DNA of 64,000 nucleotides from Saccharomonospora marina XMU15 (lineage in GTDB: Bacteria > Actinomycetota > Actinomycetes > Mycobacteriales > Pseudonocardiaceae), in contig NZ_CM001439.1 of assembly GCF_000244955.1 (NCBI RefSeq), positions 1,206,628-1,270,627 of the forward strand, written 5' to 3'. The notes beneath the pieces are model-generated. The model was not told where the DNA came from. It saw only the letters and a list, made by a program, of their open reading frames with translations, and did not search any database. Shown here piece by piece: positions 17,202 through 24,898 of the stretch. The stretch's first letter is position 1. Each line of letters opens with the position of its first letter. The position numbers were made by a program, and so were the translations under genes.

Positions 17202-18836
17202 ATGACCGAGTCGAGCCCCGCCACGAGCACACCCCGAGCCACCTCGCCGGTGGCGGGCTCCGCGGCCCCGGCCGGGTTCAACGCCGCCGAGTACCTCGTC
17301 GAAAGGCACGTCGCGCGGGGAGCCGGCGAGCGCACGGCGGTGGTTTCGGCGAGCCGCACGTTGAGCTACACCGAACTCGCCGCCGAGGTCCGCCGAGTGG
17401 CGGCGGGGCTGCGCGCGCTGGGGGTTCGACCCGAGGAACGCGTGCTGATGTGCATGACCGACGAGGTGGAGCTGTTCAGCGCGATCCTCGGCGCCATGTA
17501 CCTCGGCGCGGTAGCCGTGCCGTGCTCCACCATGCTCACCGGAGGCGAACTGGGCAAGCTGGTCGCCGACTCCCGCGCCCGGGTGGTGCTCGGCTCCACC
17601 GAGTTCGCCGACGCCGCCCGCACCGGCGTCGAGGCTGCCCCGGACGTCGAGACGGTCGTGTTCACCGACGAATGGCAGCGGTTGCGCGAGGCGGGTGAGC
17701 TGGAGCGGCCCTACCCGACCTGGGAGGACTCACCCGCGCTGTGGCTGTACACCTCGGGAACCACCGGCATGCCCAAGGCGGCGATGCACCGGCACGCCGA
17801 CATCCGATTCGTCGCGCGGAACTACGGGCAGCGGGTACTCGGGATCACGGCCGAAGACCGCTGCCTTTCGGTCGCCAAGCTGTTCTTCGCCTACGGCATC
17901 GGCAACTCCATGTTCTTCCCGCTCTCGGTGGGTGCCACGGCATTGCTCGAACCGGCGAGGCCGACGCCGCAGCTGGTGGCGCAGCGCGCGAAAGCCGACG
18001 GGGCGACGTTGCTGTTCGGCACGCCCAGCTTCTGGGGCCCGCTGCTGGCCAGCGACATCGCCGACGACACGTTCGGCTCGGTGCGGCAGGGCATCTCGGC
18101 GGGAGAGGCGCTGCCCGCTCGGATGCTGCACGGGATGCGCGACCGGTTCGGCGTCGAGGTGCTCGACGGCATCGGCTCCACCGAGATGCTGCACATCTTC
18201 ATCTCCAACCGGCCGGGTAGCGCAAGGCCGTCGTCGTCGGGGACACCCGTGCCCGGCTACGAGGTGCAGCTCCGCGACGAGCAGGGCGGTGTGATCGAGG
18301 AGGTGGACAGGGCGGGGGAGTTGTACGTGCGCGGCGACAGCGCCGCCATCGGCTACTGGTGCCGTGCGGCGACGTCGCGGCAGGTGTTCCTCGGCGAATG
18401 GACCCGCACCGGCGACACCTATGTGCGCAACACCGACGGCACCTACACCTGCCTCGGGCGGTTCAACGACATGATCAAGGCGGGTGGCATCTGGGTGACG
18501 CCGAGCGAGGTGGAGGACAGGCTGCTGGAACACCCCGATGTCGCCGAGGCGGTGGTGGTCGGCGTTCCCGACTCCGACGAGTTGGACCGGCCGGTCGCCT
18601 GTGTCGTGCCGATGCCCGGCAGGCACATCGACGGTGACGAGTTGATCCAGTGGTGCCGCGAAACGCTGGCCGCGTTCAAACGCCCGAGGGCGGTGGTGGA
18701 GTTGGCCGAGTTGCCCAAGACGGCGACCGGCAAGATCCGGCGCAACGTGCTGCGCGCCATGGTCGCGCGGTCCGGCGACGCCGCCGAGTCCGCCGAGTCC
18801 GCCGAGCCCACCGAACCCGCTGCCGTCACATCGTGA
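17202..18836 (+). CDS. bclA: Benzoate-CoA ligase
   Basis: A 544-residue ANL-superfamily acyl-CoA synthetase. It shows the P-loop-like A3 motif YTSGTTGMPK, the A5 block GIGSTEMLHIFIS, the hinge region GRFNDMIKAGGIWVTP and the catalytic lysine motif KTATGKIRR. ALGxxxEERVLM and FFAYGIGNSMFFPL are typical of benzoate- and 4-hydroxybenzoate-CoA ligases. It supplies the benzoyl-CoA used by BoxB and BoxC directly upstream. The C-terminus carries a low-complexity AESAESAEPTEPA tail. Exact substrate among benzoates is inferred from the context. Confidence 0.88.
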   Translation: MTESSPATSTPRATSPVAGSAAPAGFNAAEYLVERHVARGAGERTAVVSASRTLSYTELAAEVRRVAAGLRALGVRPEERVLMCMTDEVELFSAILGAMYLGAVAVPCSTMLTGGELGKLVADSRARVVLGSTEFADAARTGVEAAPDVETVVFTDEWQRLREAGELERPYPTWEDSPALWLYTSGTTGMPKAAMHRHADIRFVARNYGQRVLGITAEDRCLSVAKLFFAYGIGNSMFFPLSVGATALLEPARPTPQLVAQRAKADGATLLFGTPSFWGPLLASDIADDTFGSVRQGISAGEALPARMLHGMRDRFGVEVLDGIGSTEMLHIFISNRPGSARPSSSGTPVPGYEVQLRDEQGGVIEEVDRAGELYVRGDSAAIGYWCRAATSRQVFLGEWTRTGDTYVRNTDGTYTCLGRFNDMIKAGGIWVTPSEVEDRLLEHPDVAEAVVVGVPDSDELDRPVACVVPMPGRHIDGDELIQWCRETLAAFKRPRAVVELAELPKTATGKIRRNVLRAMVARSGDAAESAESAEPTEPAAVTS

Positions 18837-19675
18837 TCGACGGATACGAGGTCGTCGACGCGCACGTGCACGTCCCCGCGCTGGCGACGGTGAAACCCTC
18901 CTGGCTGGAGTGGGCCGACCGGTTCTGCGGCCCGCATCCGTGGCGGTCGGTGTACGACGAGGCGGGTAACCCGGTGCCGAGGCGGTTGGACGAGTTGTTC
19001 GAGCAGGAGGGTGTCGACAGGGCGCTGTTGTTCTGCGAGTACAGCCCGCGCGCGACCGGCATCCAGCCGATCGAGGACAACCTCCCGTTCGTCGAGTACA
19101 ACCCCGCGCGGTTTCGACTCGTCGCCAACGTCAATCCGCACCTGCACTACCCGGTGGTCGCAGAGGTGCGCAGGCAGCTGGGCCTGGGGGCGGTCGCGCT
19201 GAAGCTGCACCCGGTTCATGCCGGTTTCTCCCCGGCCGACAAGGAGTTGTACCCCACGTACCAGTTGTGCGCCGAGCGTGGGACGCCGGTGATCCTGCAC
19301 TCCGGCACAAGCAGCTTTCCCGGGGCGCGTGCCAGGTACGGCAATCCGGAACTGCTCGTCGACGTCGTCGAGGACTTCCCGGAACTGCCCTTCGTCTTCG
19401 CGCACGGCGGGCGCGGCTGGTGGTACGACGTGGCGGCGTTTCTGGCGCTGAGCAAGGACAACGTGTGGCTCGACCTCGCGGGGCTGCCGCCGAGGAAGCT
19501 GCCGGAGTACTACGCACGCTTCGACCTTTCCCGGCTGGCGCGCAAGTTTGTGTTCGGCACCGACTGGCCGGGCGTGCCCGGCGCCGCCCGCAACGTGCGT
19601 GCGCTGGTCGAACTCGGTCTGGAGCGCGATGTGCTCGCGGACGTGCTGGCGGGAAACGCCGACAAGCTCTACTGA
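18833..19675 (+). CDS. Amidohydrolase-2 family metal-dependent hydrolase
   Basis: A 280-residue TIM-barrel protein of the ACMSD/amidohydrolase-2 family. It has DAHVHVP (metal HxH), a later histidine in VILHSGTSSFPGA, another in FVFAHGGRGWW, and the closing aspartate in FGTDWPG. The GTG start overlaps the stop of the ligase gene (GTGA), so it is translationally part of the box operon. No such hydrolase is a core step of the box pathway; it may hydrolyse a benzoate precursor or a side product. The substrate is unknown. Confidence 0.75.
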   Translation: MIDGYEVVDAHVHVPALATVKPSWLEWADRFCGPHPWRSVYDEAGNPVPRRLDELFEQEGVDRALLFCEYSPRATGIQPIEDNLPFVEYNPARFRLVANVNPHLHYPVVAEVRRQLGLGAVALKLHPVHAGFSPADKELYPTYQLCAERGTPVILHSGTSSFPGARARYGNPELLVDVVEDFPELPFVFAHGGRGWWYDVAAFLALSKDNVWLDLAGLPPRKLPEYYARFDLSRLARKFVFGTDWPGVPGAARNVRALVELGLERDVLADVLAGNADKLY

Positions 19676-19677
19676 CC

Positions 19678-20004
19678 GCGAGTCCCCCGCCCATGCCCGC
19701 GAGTCCTGCACTCGGGTCCGCGAGTCCTGCACTCGGGTCGGCGAGTCCTGCACTCGGGTCGGCGAGTTCTGCCCTCGGGCCCGCGAGTCCTGCACTCGGG
19801 TCCGAGGATGCCGCACGCCGCGTCGCGGTTGACAGGCCTTGCCCGCACCCGCCTGGCCGAACCCGCTCGCTGAGGCGGGCGGTCCCAGGCTCACCGAACG
19901 CAGAACTCGCGGGCAGGAACGCAGAACTCGCGGGTGGGAACGCAGAACTCGCGGGTGGGAACGCGGGACTCGCGGGCGAGAAGGGGGACTCGCGGGTTGT
20001 GAGG
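19678..20004. repeat. 21-bp tandem repeat array B, two opposed arms
   Basis: The left arm (19678-19803) has six 21-bp units starting with GCGAGTCCCCCGCCC just after the amidohydrolase stop and continuing as GCGAGTCCTGCACTCGGG plus three bases. The right arm (19900-20004) has five units in the reverse orientation, GCAGAACTCGCGGG, ending in the GGGGGACTCGCGGG variant beside the paaX stop. About 96 bases of non-repeated sequence separate them. The whole element is a large imperfect palindrome between two convergent genes. Within a unit, CGAGT and ACTCG can form a 5-bp hairpin around CCTGC. Confidence 0.9.
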
Positions 20005-20871
20005 CTAGGCGGCTTCCTCGCCCGCCAGGCGTTCCTCCCAACGCCGCTGGGCGGCGGGACGCCACTCGGCGTGCCTGCGGTGGAAGATCTCGGCAGCCTG
20101 GCTGCCGCTCCAGTCCTCGGGCAGCAGCTGCTCCGGCAACTGCGGGTCGAGGAACGGAAACCGGCGCCATTCGTGCACCAGCCGGGTCTGCGCGTGCAGC
20201 ACGGCATCGCCGCCTCGCGGGTCCAGCGAGGCGAACTCGTCGATGAACGCCTCGTACCGCGCGTCGAGTTCCCGCAGGTCCCAGGCCCGTGCGACCATCG
20301 TTGCCTCGTCTCCGATCGCACCGTAGGGCCCGACGAAGGACATCGCGTTCTCCAACGCGAGCTCGGCCACGATGCCGACCGCTTCGGGCTCCCTGTCGAC
20401 ATGCGGCGTTATCCACACACCGGGGTCGGGCGAGCCGAAGCCCGCCCAAGTGAGCTTGGTGCGCAACCGGTGGCGCAGGTCGCGTTTGGGCTCGGGAACC
20501 GACACCAGTACCAGCAGCCACTGCCCGTCCCAGCTGCGCTCGCGGCTGCCGAAGTCGTAGATGCGCTGCGCGCCTTCGGTGAGCAGCTTGCGGCCCTGCG
20601 ATGTCAGCGACCAGCGCACCCGCCTGCCGACGCGCTCCGACTCCAGCCAGCCCTCCGCAGCGGTGCGGGCCAGCGCCTGCCTCGCCGACTTCTCCTCCAC
20701 CTCGAACATCGCGAGCGCGTCGACCAGCACCGACGTCCACACCGGACGACCACGCGGGAGTACGAACTCGCCGAGCAGTGTCATCAGCAGCGAGCGCGCG
20801 CTGGTGTGGCTCACCTCGCGGCGCCTGCTGACCACCGGCTTGCCGCGTCGTTGCCCGGCTGATGTCACCAT
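20005..20871 (-). CDS. PaaX-family transcriptional repressor
   Basis: A 288-residue protein with an N-terminal winged helix (ARSLLMTLLGEFVLPRGRPV, then VEEKSARQALARTAAEGWL) and the long C-terminal PaaX domain. In known systems PaaX represses phenylacetate genes and is released by phenylacetyl-CoA; relatives respond to other aryl-CoAs. Here it lies 44 bp downstream of mftE on the same strand and is convergent with the benzoyl-CoA operon. It is therefore a natural candidate for a benzoyl-CoA-responsive regulator of box or for the last gene of the mycofactocin operon (inference). Confidence 0.8.
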   Translation of the reverse strand: MVTSAGQRRGKPVVSRRREVSHTSARSLLMTLLGEFVLPRGRPVWTSVLVDALAMFEVEEKSARQALARTAAEGWLESERVGRRVRWSLTSQGRKLLTEGAQRIYDFGSRERSWDGQWLLVLVSVPEPKRDLRHRLRTKLTWAGFGSPDPGVWITPHVDREPEAVGIVAELALENAMSFVGPYGAIGDEATMVARAWDLRELDARYEAFIDEFASLDPRGGDAVLHAQTRLVHEWRRFPFLDPQLPEQLLPEDWSGSQAAEIFHRRHAEWRPAAQRRWEERLAGEEAA

Positions 20872-20915
20872 GTGTCACCACTCTCGTCTTTGATCGGGCT
20901 CCCAGCAGCGTAACG

Positions 20916-21584
20916 CTACTGCCCCAACCAATCGCGCACGGTGCTGACCAGTGCATCCGACCAGGTCGCCAGCAGTTCCTCGCCCTCGACGGCGGAGGCA
21001 CCCTCGGGGTCGCCGAGCACCCCGTTGCCGCTCACGGTGCGTACACCACCTTGCCGCAAGCGGTCCCACAACCGTGGTAGCGGCTCGGTATTGCCCGCCC
21101 TCGCCGCCGAAAGCCGGACCTCGGAGGGGCGAAGCGCGAGCATCACCGAGGTCTCGGTACGGCCCGCGTGGGAGTCGTCCGCGCGTCCGCTCGGTGCCCA
21201 CGACAGCACCTCGCGGCCCTCCTCCCGCAGCGTGCGAACGGCTCTGGCCAACGGTGCCGCGTTGCCTCCGTGCCCGTTGACCAGCACCGCCGCGGCGAAG
21301 TGGTCGGCGGAGCGGACGAGTTCCAGCACTACCAGCTCCAGCGCGGGGCCGCCGATGGACAGGGTGCCTGCGAAACCGGCGTGCTCACCGCTCGACCCGA
21401 ACGGCAGCGGTGGGGCGACGACGACTCCGGCGACCCTCGCGGCCAGGCGCTCGCTCAACTCCACCGCGATCGCGGTGTCGGTGTGCAACGGAAGGTGTGG
21501 GCCGTGCTGCTCGGTCGCGCCGAGCGGAACGGCGAGTACCGCCCGTGGGACCTCCGGCGAACGCAGCGCGCCGAGTTCGGTCAC
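20916..21584 (-). CDS. mftE: Mycofactocin precursor peptidase MftE
   Basis: A 222-residue creatininase-family metallopeptidase with the metal-binding block LGATEQHGPHLPLHTDTAIA, the motif LVNGHGGNAAP and the conserved DSHAGRTETS. MftE cuts the modified MftA peptide to release the C-terminal Val-Tyr-derived AHDP. The GTG start overlaps the mftF stop (GTGA). Confidence 0.9.
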   Translation of the reverse strand: MTELGALRSPEVPRAVLAVPLGATEQHGPHLPLHTDTAIAVELSERLAARVAGVVVAPPLPFGSSGEHAGFAGTLSIGGPALELVVLELVRSADHFAAAVLVNGHGGNAAPLARAVRTLREEGREVLSWAPSGRADDSHAGRTETSVMLALRPSEVRLSAARAGNTEPLPRLWDRLRQGGVRTVSGNGVLGDPEGASAVEGEELLATWSDALVSTVRDWLGQ

Positions 21585-22900
21585 CGCAACCCAGCCTCGG
21601 TGAACCGCGGCAGCAGTGGCGCAGGCGTGCGGTGGCGCACGCAACCGGCCCACACTCCGGCGCCGTAGGCGAGATCGTCGGCCACCCGCAGCGCCAGCCA
21701 CGCCGGGGAACGGCCCACCGAATCCACCACGCACGGCAGTAGCGAGGCGAGCAACGCCGTGCGGCCACGCCCGCTGAGCAGTGCCGCAGGCCACCAAGCC
21801 CTGCGGGTCGCCTCGGCGAGCAGCCGTCCCGCGCCGAGATGGCCGAGTCCGGCCAGCCGAAGCGACTCGCTCGCCGGAACACCACGGCCACGCAGTTTGC
21901 GCGGCAGCAGCGCCGCCGTCGCGGCGGCGAGCCCGAGCGCGGGCAGCGGTCTGCCTGCGGCCAGCAGCGCCCACGAGACCGCGCTCCATACCGAAAGCCT
22001 CGCGCAACTGAGCAGCCCCGGGTGTTTGCGAGAGAGTGGGGCGGCCGACGTGCCGTACTCGAAGCGCTGCCGCAACCACGGCAACAGCGCGGGGCGCGGC
22101 TCGTGGGTCACCCTCGCCGACGGCTCGTAGCGCACCGAGCCGATCCGCAGCAGCCGCCACACGAGGTCCACGTCCTCACCGAATCGAAGCCCGGTGTCGA
22201 ACCCGGCAACGGCGGCCAGCGCGTCCCTGCGCACGACGAGCGCCGCGCTGGGAACGTAGCTGACCCGGCTCATCGGGCGTACCGGGGCCGGGTGCGGCCC
22301 CAGGTCCAGGCTCGAGCGGTGCGCCTCGTACCTTGCCAGCACGCCGCTGCCGGGCGCGCCGACGACGCGCGGAGCCACCGCCACCACGTCGTCGTCGCCG
22401 AACTGGGCCAGCACCGCTTCCAGCCACCCCGGCTGGGGCACGGTGTCGGCGTCGAGGAACGCCACCAGCGGTGTCGAGGCCAGCGCCCAACCCGCGTTGC
22501 GGGCGGCGGCGGGCCCCATGGCGCGGTCGTGTCGCACGGTGGCCTCTGCCAGCGGGACGGCCGAGCCGTCGTCGACGACGACGCGGTCGGCCAGCTCTTT
22601 GGTCGCATCGAGCAGCCGCCGTACGCCCGCCGCGTTGTCCTTGACCGGCACCACGAGCGTCACGTCGCTGGGTGCCGGTCCCGATGGCGGCCTCGGGTGC
22701 AGCAACCCGGCCCGCACCAGGCGACGGGCCAGTTCCCGCTCTCGCTCGCCCTCGCCCACCGGTTCTCCGGACGACCAGCGCTCCAGCAGCCGAGCCCCGG
22801 CACCGCCCAGCCGAACCAGCCGAAGCGGGGACCCGCCGATCAGCAGCGTGCCCCTGCGCCGCACCGATGCGTCGAGAGTGAGCCGGGTGCCTGCCTTCAC
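21581..22900 (-). CDS. mftF: Mycofactocin glycosyltransferase MftF
   Basis: A 439-residue GT2-type glycosyltransferase. The catalytic domain starts around residue 75 (VTLVVPVKDNAAGVRRLLD), with the nucleotide-sugar DxD-like motif FLDADTVPQPGW and the acceptor-side FGEDVDLVWRL. The hydrophobic C-terminal third suggests membrane association. MftF adds the beta-1,4-glucose chain to premycofactocin. The GTG start overlaps the SDR stop, so the apparent open frame further upstream is a shadow of the SDR gene. Confidence 0.9.
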   Translation of the reverse strand: MKAGTRLTLDASVRRRGTLLIGGSPLRLVRLGGAGARLLERWSSGEPVGEGERERELARRLVRAGLLHPRPPSGPAPSDVTLVVPVKDNAAGVRRLLDATKELADRVVVDDGSAVPLAEATVRHDRAMGPAAARNAGWALASTPLVAFLDADTVPQPGWLEAVLAQFGDDDVVAVAPRVVGAPGSGVLARYEAHRSSLDLGPHPAPVRPMSRVSYVPSAALVVRRDALAAVAGFDTGLRFGEDVDLVWRLLRIGSVRYEPSARVTHEPRPALLPWLRQRFEYGTSAAPLSRKHPGLLSCARLSVWSAVSWALLAAGRPLPALGLAAATAALLPRKLRGRGVPASESLRLAGLGHLGAGRLLAEATRRAWWPAALLSGRGRTALLASLLPCVVDSVGRSPAWLALRVADDLAYGAGVWAGCVRHRTPAPLLPRFTEAGLR

Positions 22901-23712
22901 GATGTGAAACCACCGTCGGCGTGCACAACGGTGCCGGTGACCGCGCTCGATTCCGGTGAGCACAGGAAGCAAACGGCGGCCGCGACCTCGTCGGGGTCGA
23001 GCAGCCGGTCCACCAACTGGTGCGTGGCGAACTCCTCGACGTCGTCGAGGCCGTACAGCCGGGCCGTGGCCTCGAGCATGTCGGTGCGCGTCGAGCCGGG
23101 GGAGACCGCGGTGGCGCAGATCCCGGTGCCGCGCAGGTCGTGGGCAAGCCCCTTGACCAGGCCCACGACCGCGTGTTTCGCGGCGTTGTACCCGGCAAGG
23201 TGCCACAGTCCGTGGTGCGCGGCCGCCGAGGCCAGCGCGACGAACCGCCCGTTACGCGGCCGGGGGCGCTCCAGCAGCGCGGGAACGGCGGCACGCGCGA
23301 GGTTGGCCACGCCGTTGACCCCGACGGAGAACAGTGCCTCCCACTCGGCCTCCCACTCGGACTCGCCGGTTTCCCACAGCGGTTTTCCTCCCGCGATGAG
23401 CCCGGCACCCGCGACCGCGGCGTCAAGGCCGCCGAACCGGTCCCGTGCGATGTCGACCGCGCGCCGCAGCGCGGCAAGATCCTGCACGTCGGCGACGACG
23501 TCGACGACCTTGTCGGGGTGTTGCGCGGCGACGGCGGCCAGCTGCTCGCGGCCTGCGAGCGGGTATGGCACGCGGGGATCGTCGGCGCAGCGGTCGGTGG
23601 CCACGACGTTCCAGCCGGAACGGGCCATGCGGTGCACCACCGCCGCGCCGATGCCGCGGCCCGCTCCGGTGACCAGCGCGACCCGTCCGCCGTCCGTGGT
23701 CTGCCGCGTCAT
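22897..23712 (-). CDS. Mycofactocin-coupled short-chain dehydrogenase
   Basis: A 271-residue SDR with the dinucleotide motif TGAGRGIG at 16-23, a catalytic serine in ASAAAH and the YNAAKHA active-site motif. It has the 20-odd-residue insertion containing PRVPYPLAGREQL after beta-2. That insertion marks the mycofactocin-coupled SDR family, in which NAD stays bound and is re-oxidised by mycofactocin. It ends in the mftF overlap and starts in an ATGA overlap with the etfB gene, so it is firmly inside the operon. The alcohol substrate is unknown. Confidence 0.88.
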   Translation of the reverse strand: MTRQTTDGGRVALVTGAGRGIGAAVVHRMARSGWNVVATDRCADDPRVPYPLAGREQLAAVAAQHPDKVVDVVADVQDLAALRRAVDIARDRFGGLDAAVAGAGLIAGGKPLWETGESEWEAEWEALFSVGVNGVANLARAAVPALLERPRPRNGRFVALASAAAHHGLWHLAGYNAAKHAVVGLVKGLAHDLRGTGICATAVSPGSTRTDMLEATARLYGLDDVEEFATHQLVDRLLDPDEVAAAVCFLCSPESSAVTGTVVHADGGFTS

Positions 23713-24599
23713 GCCAGATAGCCCTTGCCGCGTAGGTAGTTCAGCAACTCGTCGGCGGCGCGGCCCGCGTCGTCGGTGACGACCACCCTGGGTGGCTCGC
23801 GCTGTTCGTGTGCCCCGGTCAGCCGCAGCAGCCGCTGCCGGGGATCGGCGCCCTGCGGTGGTGGTAGTTCCTTGGCACGCGGACGGTAGGGGCGCACCGA
23901 GCGCACCGCGACCGGTGGCGCCGCGAGCGCGGTGGGGTCCGAGGGCACGACCGGGATGGTGGCCGTGCGCGCCGCGAGCGTGGCGCGCAGGTTCGCCCTG
24001 CGCAGCCGGACTCCAGCCGGTTCGACGGAACAGACGGCGGGAAGCGGAATCGCGAGCCGTTCCCTGCGGCCCCGGTCGAGCCTGCGCAGCCCGACCAGAC
24101 GCCCGCCGGTGTAGCTCAACTCGACGAGTCCGAGGGCCTGCGCGCAGCCGAGTTCGGCGGCGAGAAACGCAGGGGTGGCCCCGGTTCCTCGGTCGGCGGA
24201 GCGGTCACCGGTGAGCACCAGGTCAGGGTGCCCCAGCTCCTCACGCACCGCCCGCGCAAGCGCTTGCGCCGTTGTCGCGCCGGAGTCGGCCCCGTTGCCG
24301 GTGTGCTCGGCGCCGGTGGCGTGCCCCGGGTCCACCCGCAGTACCGCGTGCGCGCCGCAGGCGAGGGCGTCACGCAGCATCTCGGTGGCGGGTTCGGGTG
24401 CGAGCGAAACGGCCACGCACCGCCCGGCAACCGCCCGCGCGATGCGCAGACCGTGTTCCAGCGCGCAGCGGTCGGCCTCGCCGGGACCCGCACCACGCGC
24501 GTCGGTGCTCACCCGGCCCGTCAGCGCGTCGACGCGGGCGTGCGAGTCCACCCAGCGCATGGCCACCACGACGAGCGGCCCCGAACCGTGGTCAGCCAT
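23709..24599 (-). CDS. etfB: Electron-transfer flavoprotein beta subunit (FixA-like)
   Basis: A 296-residue EtfB/FixA-type protein. It has the AMP/FAD-binding layout of the family: VVVAMRWVDSHARVD at the start, ALEHGLRIA, and HPDLVLTGDRSADRGTGATP, which corresponds to the GxxxxDxxxGxxP loop. The C-terminal 60 residues are proline- and arginine-rich and unusual. Its start at 24599 overlaps the ferredoxin gene end by eight bases. With EtfA, FixC and FixX it makes a complete ETF and quinone-reductase set. Confidence 0.82.
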   Translation of the reverse strand: MADHGSGPLVVVAMRWVDSHARVDALTGRVSTDARGAGPGEADRCALEHGLRIARAVAGRCVAVSLAPEPATEMLRDALACGAHAVLRVDPGHATGAEHTGNGADSGATTAQALARAVREELGHPDLVLTGDRSADRGTGATPAFLAAELGCAQALGLVELSYTGGRLVGLRRLDRGRRERLAIPLPAVCSVEPAGVRLRRANLRATLAARTATIPVVPSDPTALAAPPVAVRSVRPYRPRAKELPPPQGADPRQRLLRLTGAHEQREPPRVVVTDDAGRAADELLNYLRGKGYLA

Positions 24600-24888
24600 G
24601 GCGGAACACCACGCCCTGCCCGCCGTCGGGATAGCTCCAGCTGATGGCGTTGCCGCCGTCGCACACCAGGTAGCACGTGCCGCACTCGAAGCACTGCTCG
24701 TAGTTGAACAGGATCCCACCGTCGTCGGTGGGCACGAACAGGTTGGCGGGGCAGGCGTGCACGCAGGCCTTGGTGGTGCACGAGCGGCAGACGTCGGTGT
24801 CGACCACGATGTGCGCGTTCGCCGCCACGCGGAAGTCGACGCGCGCCATCCGGTCGTCGAAGGCGACGTCGGCGTATCGCTGGGTCAT
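24592..24888 (-). CDS. fixX: FixX-type ferredoxin
   Basis: A 98-residue ferredoxin-like protein with CRSCTTKACVHACP and CFECGTCYLVC cysteine clusters, as in FixX proteins that partner FixC/ETF-quinone oxidoreductase. It probably completes the iron-sulfur domain that mammalian ETF-QO carries in one chain. The C-terminal WSYPDGGQGVVFRHG matches the family ending. It lies between fixC and etfB in a tightly packed operon. Confidence 0.88.
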   Translation of the reverse strand: MTQRYADVAFDDRMARVDFRVAANAHIVVDTDVCRSCTTKACVHACPANLFVPTDDGGILFNYEQCFECGTCYLVCDGGNAISWSYPDGGQGVVFRHG

Positions 24889-24898
24889 CTGGTGCTCC

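Noticed and set aside
18443-21001. Very long minus-strand reading frame across bclA, the amidohydrolase and array B
   Set aside because: It is antisense to well-supported genes and reads the 21-bp repeats as RTRVQDS-like peptide repeats; the 21-bp period keeps any frame open.
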